Below, one piece after another: positions 8,928 through 15,485 of a DNA stretch of 64,000 nt. The notes under the pieces were generated by a model. The model was given only the letters and a program-made list of their open reading frames with translations. It did no database searches and was not told where the DNA came from. Source of the stretch: Parabacteroides gordonii MS-1 = DSM 23371 (GTDB lineage Bacteria > Bacteroidota > Bacteroidia > Bacteroidales > Tannerellaceae). Every line of letters begins with the position of its first letter. Positions within the stretch are counted from its first letter, which is position 1. The position numbers and the translations under genes were made by a program. The stretch lies in the NCBI RefSeq assembly GCF_000969825.1, contig NZ_KQ033919.1, forward strand, positions 48,790 through 112,789, in the 5' to 3' direction.

Positions 8928-10058
8928 ATGCCAAGGACCAGAAAGCCAATAAAAGTAAAGGAGCCGATTCGTCTTCGGACGAAGGAGTTGGCCAATGGCA
9001 GCAAGAGTTTGTATCTGGATATATACCGAAATGGTAAGCGGACATACGAGTATTTGAAAATGTATCTTATTCCGGAAACGGATCGTAATGCCCGCCAACA
9101 GAACGAAACGACAATGGCTGCCGCAAATGCAATCAAATCGAAGCGTATCATAGAGTTGACAAGTGGTGAAGCCGGTATCATGAATCACAAGGATAAGGTT
9201 TATCTGCTGGACTGGATGCAACTCTATAAAGAGGAACAGAAGAAACGTGGTAAGAAAAACATAGGCCAGATAAAATCTGTTACCGGTATCTTGAAAGAGT
9301 ATGCAGGAGAAAGATTCACATTAAATCAGATTGACCTCACTTTTTGCCACGGCTATATCGACTATATGCTGACAAACTACCGTCCCAAAGGAAAACCCAT
9401 CTCGGCTTCTACGCGTAATACCTATTACCAGATTTTCAACGGTGCGTTAAATGCCGCTGTCCGTGCGAAACGGATCTTAAAGAATCCATTCAACGAAATG
9501 GAAAAATCGGAGAAGCCCAAGATGCCGGAAAGTGTGCGTTCGTATATGACTATTGAAGAAGTGAGATCATTAATCGCTACACCAATGCAGAACGAAGGGG
9601 TAAAAAGTGCCTACCTGTTCTCCTGCTTCTGTGGACTACGTATCAGTGACATTATCGGATTGCAATGGAAAGATGTGTTTATTGACAACGGCCAATACCG
9701 CTTGGCAGTAGCCATGCAGAAGACGAAAGAACCGATTTACCTTCCGCTCTCCAATGAAGCGTTGAAGTGGATGCCGGAACGTGGGGACAAGACAGCAGAC
9801 GACCATGTGTTCGATTTGCCTTCAGGTATCAACCAACTTATCAAACCGTGGGCCAAAGCCGCCGGAATTTCCAAGCGATTCACCTTTCACACCGCCCGCC
9901 ACACGTTCGCCACAATGATGCTGACATTGGGGGCCGATTTGTACACTGTATCTAAATTGCTCGGTCATACATCTGTAAAGATGACCCAAGTGTATGCCAA
10001 AATCGTCAATAAGAAAAAAGACGATGCAGTAAATCTGACCAACGGTTTATTCGATTAA
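8928..10058 (+). CDS. int: ICE integrase, tyrosine recombinase
   Basis: A 376-residue recombinase that would catalyse integration and excision of the element. It has an N-terminal arm-binding domain (about 1-90), a SAM-like core-binding domain (about 95-190) and a catalytic domain with a full set of motifs: Arg in CGLRISD (R238), a Lys region (QKTKEPIYL), HTARHTFAT near residue 320, LGHTS near 345, and the Tyr nucleophile in MTQVYAKI near 355. Its position at the end of the element and its own promoter are typical of ICE integrases. Unlike the chromosomal recombinase just upstream, no key residue is missing. Confidence 0.93.
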   Translation: MPRTRKPIKVKEPIRLRTKELANGSKSLYLDIYRNGKRTYEYLKMYLIPETDRNARQQNETTMAAANAIKSKRIIELTSGEAGIMNHKDKVYLLDWMQLYKEEQKKRGKKNIGQIKSVTGILKEYAGERFTLNQIDLTFCHGYIDYMLTNYRPKGKPISASTRNTYYQIFNGALNAAVRAKRILKNPFNEMEKSEKPKMPESVRSYMTIEEVRSLIATPMQNEGVKSAYLFSCFCGLRISDIIGLQWKDVFIDNGQYRLAVAMQKTKEPIYLPLSNEALKWMPERGDKTADDHVFDLPSGINQLIKPWAKAAGISKRFTFHTARHTFATMMLTLGADLYTVSKLLGHTSVKMTQVYAKIVNKKKDDAVNLTNGLFD

Positions 10059-10088
10059 CAATGCAATGAACATCAGATATGTAATCAC

Positions 10089-10141
10089 TTATAAGGGTGT
10101 TGTTCCGACAGGATTCTCTTATCGGAGCAACACTCTTATAA
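10089..10141 (+). terminator. Long stem-loop after the integrase gene
   Basis: Arms at 10089-10108 and 10122-10141 pair over 20 bases with one A/G-type wobble pair and one further G-U pair, around a 13-base loop. It lies 30 bases after the integrase stop. There is no strong T tail, so it may be a terminator, an RNA-stabilising hairpin or a protein-binding site. Confidence 0.6.
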
Positions 10142-10191
10142 TATATCATATAAATCCAATTTAAAATATTTCATCATGAAAAGACCTAACA

Positions 10192-10965
10192 ATGGCCCTC
10201 TCTCTTTTTGGAGGGAAAAAACATCTGCACCATTTTGTTGCAGAACAGGATGTAGCGAAAGAATTATTCGCATTGCTCGTTGAAGCAAAAACAATGTATC
10301 TCCGTGATGTCGTGACGGGCAATAAGCAGTACTACCGTTACGTGGAGGATTTCGTAAACAGCCACCGGTATATCGACTGTGACCATGCGGTCTGCCGGAA
10401 CTGCCATGAAATGAACATTCATATCGTCAAGGGGCTATTAAACGATTGCTCCCATCTTATCCGAGCATTTTTTACCGAAGCAGACTTCTCGTTCGAGAAG
10501 TGTATGGAACTGAAACGAACGTATGATACGTTTGTGCCACCATCACAGTCCGTCACGTGCTGCAAAGATGGACCGACAAGAATTTATCCTCTTTCTTTTG
10601 GATGCAATCTCACTCGTAAACAGATGATAGGTATTACAGCTTGTGCCAATGCTTATCATCTGTTTTGCGTTTCTACCCTACACGTTGAAGATATGGAAGC
10701 TCTGCTTTCCTGTAAAGAAGGATTCTGTATTCGTGTAAACAATATCCGCCATGTGGCCATCCTGTTTGATACACTCCTTGAGCACTCGTTTATCCAAGCC
10801 AAATGGCAGTCCGTTCTCAGTAATGGGCGGTTCTTGCAAACCAAGGATGGAAAAGGATTCGTTTCAGCTTCAAGCCTTTCATCCGCTCTGTCTGCCTTGC
10901 GTAACAACATGACATCAACAGGTTACGGTATCAGACGAGCCATTGATGAACTGAGAGAGTGGTAA
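10192..10965 (+). CDS. Hypothetical protein, cysteine-rich, integrase-proximal
   Basis: A 257-residue soluble protein that I do not recognise. It contains several Cys and His pairs in its first half (DCDHAVCRNCHEMNIH, around residues 59-75), which could bind a metal. The C-terminal 50 residues have the pattern of a small helical domain with a conserved-looking FLQTKDGKGF stretch. The start is uncertain: an ATG 16 bases upstream in another frame opens a 35-codon reading frame that overlaps this one, so a leader peptide is possible. It lies between int and the excisionase-like gene, a place often used for recombination-control genes, but no function is assigned. Confidence 0.6.
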   Translation: MALSLFGGKKHLHHFVAEQDVAKELFALLVEAKTMYLRDVVTGNKQYYRYVEDFVNSHRYIDCDHAVCRNCHEMNIHIVKGLLNDCSHLIRAFFTEADFSFEKCMELKRTYDTFVPPSQSVTCCKDGPTRIYPLSFGCNLTRKQMIGITACANAYHLFCVSTLHVEDMEALLSCKEGFCIRVNNIRHVAILFDTLLEHSFIQAKWQSVLSNGRFLQTKDGKGFVSASSLSSALSALRNNMTSTGYGIRRAIDELREW

Positions 10966-10990
10966 GAAGTGCCAATAAGCGAAGTATGTG

Positions 10991-11058
10991 AAAGGTAAAA
11001 GCGTGACAGTTGCCGTGATACGTGGTTACTATCACGGTACAAACTCACGCTGACCTTT
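10991..11058 (+). other. Nested three-tier stem-loop
   Basis: Three consecutive pairs of arms nest around one loop: AAAGGT with ACCTTT (10991-10996/11053-11058), AGCGTGA with TCACGCT (11000-11006/11045-11051), and CCGTGATA with TATCACGG (11013-11020/11030-11037). Short internal loops separate them. The structure spans 68 bases in the gap before the excisionase-like gene. It could be a terminator, a structured leader or a recombination site. Confidence 0.6.
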
Positions 11059-11077
11059 TGGGTTGCCCTATCTTTGA

Positions 11078-11105
11078 CCTCCGTTAGCGCGCTACATAAC
11101 GGAGG
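11078..11105 (+). other. Second inverted repeat before the excisionase-like gene
   Basis: CCTCCGTTA (11078-11086) and TAACGGAGG (11097-11105) are perfect complements. The loop contains part of the palindrome TAGCGCGCTA (11085-11094). A closely similar core, TGTAACGCGCTACA, lies in a hairpin at 41515-41528. It is 37 bases upstream of the next ATG, so it could sequester the start region or bind a regulator. Confidence 0.5.
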
Positions 11106-11141
11106 ATATACTTCATTGTCTAAATTTATAATAACTCATTT

Positions 11142-11540
11142 ATGCAAAATAATAGATTGACATTCATGGAACGGCTGAGTGAACGGCTTACAAGCGTCGA
11201 AGCCATCCTAAAGAAATTAGATCCGATAGAAAGTCTGTTGGAACGCATCGCATTGCTGGAAAAAAATATATATACCACCAAACAGGTGTTTACCTTCCAA
11301 GAGGCTTGTATGTATATCGGAATATCCGAGAGTATGCTGTACAAGCTAACATCAGGCAAGGAGATTCCGCACTACAAGCCACGTGGCAAAATGATATATT
11401 TCGCCAAAGAAGATCTGGACGAATGGCTTTTGCAGAATTATGAACCAACCGTAGATGAAGCAGCACGTATGGCAAACGAGGCCGCTGCCACACAACCTTT
11501 CTTTAATCAAAGACGCCATGGAAAACGAAAGAAGAACTGA
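11142..11540 (+). CDS. Helix-turn-helix protein, excisionase-like
   Basis: A 132-residue protein with a short N-terminal coiled segment (residues 1-45) and a MerR/excisionase-type helix-turn-helix in the middle. FTFQEACMYIGISESMLYKL and the wing HYKPRGKMIYFAKEDLDEWL (about 50-105) fit the helix_turn_helix_17 pattern of ICE Xis proteins. Together with int it would direct excision, or it may regulate the genes that follow. The C-terminal tail is rich in Arg and Lys. The next gene starts inside its last codons (23-base overlap), indicating translational coupling. Confidence 0.75.
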   Translation: MQNNRLTFMERLSERLTSVEAILKKLDPIESLLERIALLEKNIYTTKQVFTFQEACMYIGISESMLYKLTSGKEIPHYKPRGKMIYFAKEDLDEWLLQNYEPTVDEAARMANEAAATQPFFNQRRHGKRKKN

Positions 11541-12624
11541 ATATAATGTGGATATGAGGCCGGAGGAGGATTTCTTATCGGATATCCTCTCCGCCTCGCA
11601 GATTCGGGCGACGGATACCTATGAAACGCCGCCACAGATTATCTGGATAGACAACTCGACCATTGCTACGCTCGGCAACTTCAGCGCATCAACCGGCAAG
11701 GCGAAATCAAAAAAAACATTTAACGTTTCGGCCATTGTCGCTGCATCGCTGGCAGGGAAACAAGTGCTGAACTACCGGGCGCACCTCCCGGAAGGTAAAC
11801 GCAAGATTCTGTACGTGGACACGGAGCAGAGCCGCTTCCATTGTCATAATGTACTGGAACGCATCTTGCGGCTTGCCGGACTGCCCACTACAACCGACAG
11901 TGAAAACCTCGACTTTATTTGCTTGCGCGAATACTCTCCGGCCATACGCATTGGGGTCATCGACTACGCCTTACGTCAAAGAAAAGGATACGGACTTGTT
12001 ATCATCGACGGTATCCGTGACCTGATGCTTGACATAAACAGTACCGGTGAGTCCGTGGAAGTCATTAACAAGATGATGGAATGGTCATCAAAGTATGACC
12101 TGCATATCCACTGTGTGCTACACTTGAATAAAGGAGATAACAATGTGCGCGGGCATATCGGTACGGAAATGAGCAACAAGGCGGAGACTGTACTGGTCAT
12201 CAGCAAAAACAACGATTGTCCCAACGTCAGCGAAGTTCATGCGTTACACATCCGTGAGAAAGAGTTTAAACCTTTTGCTTTCACTGTCAATGAGGGCGGG
12301 CTCCCGGTTCTCGCAGAAGGGCATTTGTTTGAGAATGCCCCACATCAGAAACCGAAACAGCGGACGGGTTTTATGGAACTAAGCATCGAACAGCACCGTG
12401 AAGCCCTTTCCGCTGCATTTGGAGATAAACCCATCCGTGGGTTTGAAAATATGCTGCAAGCCATGATGACTGCTTACGAGGCAATCGGGTTTAAGCGTGG
12501 GAGAAACGTAATGGTCAAACTGCTGCAATATCTGACTGACACCTTAAAACTGGTTATCAAACGAGATAAACTTTTTTATTATGACATGACACAGGCAGAA
12601 ACCATGCTTTTCGATGAAGAATGA
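11518..12624 (+). CDS. RecA-like ATPase (RepA/AAA_25 type)
   Basis: A 368-residue cytoplasmic ATPase. I place the start at 11518, the ATG inside the end of the previous gene; an upstream in-frame ATG at 11455 would overlap that gene much more. A modified Walker A loop (SASTGKAKSKKTF, about residue 55), a Walker B (YGLVIIDGIRDL, about 160) and a sensor-like HCVLHLNKGDNNVRGHIGTE follow the order seen in hexameric RepA-type helicases and the AAA_25 family common on Bacteroidales mobile elements. It probably acts with the primase-like protein downstream in DNA processing or replication of the excised element. Confidence 0.75.
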   Translation: MENERRTEYNVDMRPEEDFLSDILSASQIRATDTYETPPQIIWIDNSTIATLGNFSASTGKAKSKKTFNVSAIVAASLAGKQVLNYRAHLPEGKRKILYVDTEQSRFHCHNVLERILRLAGLPTTTDSENLDFICLREYSPAIRIGVIDYALRQRKGYGLVIIDGIRDLMLDINSTGESVEVINKMMEWSSKYDLHIHCVLHLNKGDNNVRGHIGTEMSNKAETVLVISKNNDCPNVSEVHALHIREKEFKPFAFTVNEGGLPVLAEGHLFENAPHQKPKQRTGFMELSIEQHREALSAAFGDKPIRGFENMLQAMMTAYEAIGFKRGRNVMVKLLQYLTDTLKLVIKRDKLFYYDMTQAETMLFDEE

Positions 12625-12650
12625 GAGCGGGCGCGGGCCTATATAATTCA

Positions 12651-12696
12651 GTTTAATTTAGTATTTATATATATAGGGGCGCAAACTAAACTAAAC
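12651..12696 (+). repeat. Inverted repeat between the ATPase and primase genes
   Basis: GTTTAATTTAGT (12651-12662) and ACTAAACTAAAC (12685-12696) are complementary except at one position, around an AT-rich loop containing TATATATATA. It may be an operator or an RNA hairpin ahead of the primase-like gene. Confidence 0.45.
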
Positions 12697-12731
12697 CGCT
12701 TTTGTACAAAACAAGTGAAAAGAAATTTAAT

Positions 12732-13619
12732 ATGACCATAGACGAAGCAAAACGAGTGCGTATCGTGGACTTTTTGGCCCAGCTCGGCCACCGTGCGCAG
12801 TATATGAAATCAGAGCAATATTGGTATCTTTCGCCTCTCAGGAAAGAGGTGACGCCATCGTTCAAAGTCAATGACCGGCTGAATGAATGGTATGATTTTG
12901 GCGAGGCCACCGGAGGCGACCTTGTGGAACTGGGTAAGTACCTTTGCGGAACTAAAAGTGTGAGTGAAGCATTAGCATACATCAAACGGTATGTCAATGG
13001 TGTGTCGCTGCCGAAAACCCGGGCGTTGCCCGCAACCTCTCGACCAGTGGAAGCCGACATGAAGAATTTGATTATCGTGCCGCTGCGACACCACGCACTG
13101 CTCTCATATCTCCATTCACGTATGATTGATTCGGATATCGGACGAATGTTCTGCAAGGAAGTCCATTACGAACTGCGCCAGAGACGTTACTTTGCACTGG
13201 CCTTTGGCAATATATCCGGTGGATACGAGGTACGAAACCCTTATTACAAAGGATGTATCAAGAACAAGGACATTTCCTTGATACCCCAATCGCGTGGTGA
13301 GGCACAGAGCCGTGTCTGCCTATTTGAAGGATTCATGGACTTTCTGTCCTATCTAACCCTAAAACAGACGGACGATAGTGCCATTTGCATTAATGCCCCC
13401 TGTGACTACCTTGTTATGAACTCGGTCAGTAATCTGAAAAGGACATTGACGTATTTGCAAAAATACACGTATATTCACTGTTACCTTGACAATGACCTTG
13501 CCGGACAAAAGACAGTGGAAACCATAGCCGGGATGTATGGCAGATGCGTCTATAACGAATCAAACTGTTATGCCGGTTACAAAGACCTGAACGACTACTT
13601 ACGTGGGAAGAAACAATGA
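12732..13619 (+). CDS. Primase-like protein with CHC2-derived N-terminus and Toprim domain
   Basis: A 295-residue protein. The start is taken as the ATG at 12732, since nothing upstream but a TTG is available in frame. The N-terminal part has the fold signature of the DnaG zinc domain without its cysteines (YWYLSPLRKEVTPSFKV, then EWYDFGEATGGDLVELG). The C-terminal half has a Toprim core: CLFEGFMDFLSYL with the catalytic Glu, and HCYLDNDLAGQ with the acidic pair. Such proteins are frequent on Bacteroidales conjugative and mobilizable elements and may prime complementary-strand synthesis after transfer. A strong terminator follows at once. Confidence 0.75.
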   Translation: MTIDEAKRVRIVDFLAQLGHRAQYMKSEQYWYLSPLRKEVTPSFKVNDRLNEWYDFGEATGGDLVELGKYLCGTKSVSEALAYIKRYVNGVSLPKTRALPATSRPVEADMKNLIIVPLRHHALLSYLHSRMIDSDIGRMFCKEVHYELRQRRYFALAFGNISGGYEVRNPYYKGCIKNKDISLIPQSRGEAQSRVCLFEGFMDFLSYLTLKQTDDSAICINAPCDYLVMNSVSNLKRTLTYLQKYTYIHCYLDNDLAGQKTVETIAGMYGRCVYNESNCYAGYKDLNDYLRGKKQ

Positions 13620-13633
13620 ACAACCCGCTCCCT

Positions 13634-13664
13634 AAGCCCTCCTTCATCACGGAGGGCTTTTTTT
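13634..13664 (+). terminator. Rho-independent terminator
   Basis: AAGCCCTCC (13634-13642) pairs with GGAGGGCTT (13651-13659), followed by a run of seven T. It closes the int-proximal gene cluster 15 bases after the primase-like gene. Confidence 0.9.
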
Positions 13665-13693
13665 ATATCCCGACTTTTCCTGTTTTCTTATCC

Positions 13694-13865
13694 AAAATCA
13701 TATTTGAATATGATTTTGAAATATGATTTTTGGATTTTGAAAAAATATTATATTGAAACGATACGTTTTATAATCAATAATTTTATCTTTCAAATTATCC
13801 ATTCTTATTTTGCACACACAACCAAATATAAAAATCATATTATACAAAAATATATGAAATCATAT
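13694..13865 (+). repeat. Cluster of AAAATCATAT repeats before the transfer operon
   Basis: AAAATCATATT and AATATGATTTT form a perfect palindrome with a 2-base spacer (13694-13717). A third copy lies at 13721-13730, a fourth at 13831-13840 and a near-copy at 13857-13865 over the start codon. Five copies of a 10-mer around the only gap before the tra genes suggest operator sites for a regulator of the transfer operon. I see no full TAnnTTTG box here; TATTTTG at 13806-13812 is one base short. Confidence 0.55.
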
Positions 13866-14306
13866 TTTATTTTCACCATTGTCCTGACGGTTGCCTATCT
13901 CGTCTATTATGCAGTTATCATCGTGCAGGACCTTTATGGAAAAAAAGGAAATGGCAAGCCGGAAGAAGAGGTATTTGACCTCGGTGCGCCAGAAGATGAA
14001 CAGAGTGTGTACGTGACGGAGAGCGATACGGGATTCAATGTGGGTAATGAGAAATATGAAACAGATGTTGCCCCTACCGCTTCGCCTGCACCACAGGAGA
14101 CGGAAACCGCAGACAATAATGGCGAGATAGCCGTGGCGGAGAAGCTAAAACGCCTGAAAGCCCAAGCGGAGGAACAGATGGAAGAAACCGAGACCTACCT
14201 GTCGGACGCATACACGGCAGACGAACTATACAAAGCAATGCTTGCCAAAGGAAAGACGGGCAACCGTCCGAAACTGGTATGGAAACCTCTCAAAGACCGA
14301 TTGTAA
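13854..14306 (+). CDS. Hypothetical tra-operon protein with N-terminal membrane anchor
   Basis: A 150-residue protein starting at the ATG at 13854; longer starts would run through the repeat cluster. Residues 1-25 form a hydrophobic segment (YFIFTIVLTVAYLVYYAVII), and the rest is acidic and hydrophilic with a predicted coiled region (AVAEKLKRLKAQAEEQMEE). It is the first gene of the transfer operon, one base before traE. Its position is that of the small TraC/TraD-type proteins of CTnDOT, but the sequence does not let me choose one. Confidence 0.65.
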   Translation: MKSYFIFTIVLTVAYLVYYAVIIVQDLYGKKGNGKPEEEVFDLGAPEDEQSVYVTESDTGFNVGNEKYETDVAPTASPAPQETETADNNGEIAVAEKLKRLKAQAEEQMEETETYLSDAYTADELYKAMLAKGKTGNRPKLVWKPLKDRL

Positions 14307-14307
14307 A

Positions 14308-14631
14308 ATGTCGAAAGCAAAAAAAATATTATGTGCACTGTGCTTTGTCCCTTATGCGGCATTCGCCAAAAGTGGCAGCGTAAACTACAGTTGGGGTGCA
14401 GACGCACTGGCAACGATGCACGACTTCGTGGTGACGATGATGCTGTACGTGCTGTACATCTGCTACGCTGTCGCCTCGGTTTTCGTAGTCGTTGCCGCGC
14501 TCCAGATCTATATCAAAATGAACACAGGCGAGGACGGCGTGGTGAAGTCTATCGTATCACTTGTCGGTGCGTGCCTCTTCATCACTGGAGCTTCAATCGT
14601 GTTCCCTGCTTTCTTCGGCTACCGCATATAG
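14308..14631 (+). CDS. traE: TraE-like protein (DUF4134), first copy
   Basis: A 107-residue membrane protein starting at 14308, one base after the preceding stop. It has a signal-like N-terminus ending near FAKSG, then two hydrophobic segments (about 40-65 and 75-100) separated by YIKMNTGEDGVVKSI. This matches the small VirB2/VirB3-like TraE proteins of Bacteroidales conjugation systems. A second, related gene follows, so the element carries two copies. Confidence 0.75.
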   Translation: MSKAKKILCALCFVPYAAFAKSGSVNYSWGADALATMHDFVVTMMLYVLYICYAVASVFVVVAALQIYIKMNTGEDGVVKSIVSLVGACLFITGASIVFPAFFGYRI

Positions 14632-14692
14632 GTGGCTGACAGAAGTGTAAAATAAATTCAAAAAACAAGAGTACCACAAAAATGTAATAAAT

Positions 14693-15070
14693 ATGTTTCA
14701 GAAATTCAAAAGAATGTGCCGAAAGGCAAAGAAAACCATCATGCAAGTTTCCACCAAAGTAAGAATGTTAATCATTGCCCTGTTGGGAGGCATACCTGCT
14801 ATGGCTCAAAGTACGGCAGGTGATTACTCGGCCGGTACGACAGCTCTATCAACCGTAGCGGAGGAAATCGTGAAATACGTTCCTGTCATGGTCAAACTCT
14901 GCTATGCCATTGCTGGTGTCGTGGCCATCATCGGAGCCATTTCGGTGTATATCGCCATGAACAACGAGGAACAGGATGTCAAGAAGAAGATCATGATGGT
15001 AGTTGGGGCGTGCCTTTTTCTGATTGCGGCGGCCCAAGCATTACCTCTATTCTTCGGAATTAACGCATAA
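14693..15070 (+). CDS. traE: TraE-like protein (DUF4134), second copy
   Basis: A 125-residue paralogue of the preceding gene with the same layout: a signal peptide ending near AMAQS, a hydrophobic segment, the connector YIAMNNEEQDVKKKI, and a second hydrophobic segment ending in LPLFFGINA. The two proteins share the pattern of a conserved Gly-Ala-Cys-Leu-Phe stretch in the last segment (VGACLF in both). It may be the pilin-like subunit, with the first copy an assembly variant; which is which cannot be told. Confidence 0.8.
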   Translation: MFQKFKRMCRKAKKTIMQVSTKVRMLIIALLGGIPAMAQSTAGDYSAGTTALSTVAEEIVKYVPVMVKLCYAIAGVVAIIGAISVYIAMNNEEQDVKKKIMMVVGACLFLIAAAQALPLFFGINA

Positions 15071-15081
15071 ACAGTCAGGAA

Positions 15082-15375
15082 ATGATTAGTGACGGACGTT
15101 ATCCGGATTATCCGCTGTTCAAGGGGTTACAACGGCCTTTGGAGCTGATGGGATTACAAGGCCGCTACATCTATTGGGCGGCAGGCGTGGCTGGTGGAGC
15201 CATTGTGGGCTTTATCGCCGCCTACTGTCTTATGGGCTTTGTGGCCGGACTGGTCGTATTGGCAACTGTCTTATCTGCGGGAATCGTGCTTATCATCCTC
15301 AAACAGCGAAAAGGGCTGCACAGCAAAAATGTAAAACGTGGAGTGTATGTGTATGCCTATTCGCACAAAGTATGA
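15082..15375 (+). CDS. traF: TraF-like membrane protein (DUF4133)
   Basis: A 97-residue protein with two adjacent transmembrane segments (about 30-50 and 53-72), preceded by YPLFKGLQRPLELMGLQGRY, the conserved start of the VirB3-like TraF family. In conjugative type IV systems VirB3 associates with the VirB4 ATPase, and here traG follows at once. Length and gene order fit CTnDOT TraF well. Confidence 0.85.
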   Translation: MISDGRYPDYPLFKGLQRPLELMGLQGRYIYWAAGVAGGAIVGFIAAYCLMGFVAGLVVLATVLSAGIVLIILKQRKGLHSKNVKRGVYVYAYSHKV

Positions 15376-15427
15376 CTATAAGAAAAACCATCACGGCAAT
15401 GTGTGTGGCTGATTGATTGTTGAACGC

Positions 15428-15462
15428 GGGCGGGTCCGCCTCCAGCCGAGGCAGACCTGCCC
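15428..15462 (+). other. GC-rich stem-loop ahead of traG
   Basis: Fifteen-base arms at 15428-15442 and 15448-15462 pair with one mismatch and one G-U pair around a 5-base loop. It ends 23 bases before the traG start codon inside the tra operon, where it could limit ribosome access or set the relative expression of traEF and traG. Confidence 0.55.
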
Positions 15463-15485
15463 CTATTTAATGAACGAATATCGGA

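Noticed and set aside
8660..8928. CTnDOT-type attachment core (GTAnnTTTGC) at GTACCTTTG
   Set aside because: The match is explained by the promoter -7 box TAnnTTTG, the final C is absent, and no second copy can be checked because the right end is outside the window.
10176..10283. 35-codon frame overlapping the start of the 10192 gene as a separate gene
   Set aside because: It has an ATG but overlaps almost entirely with the longer frame and has no supporting motif. It is mentioned only as an alternative leader.
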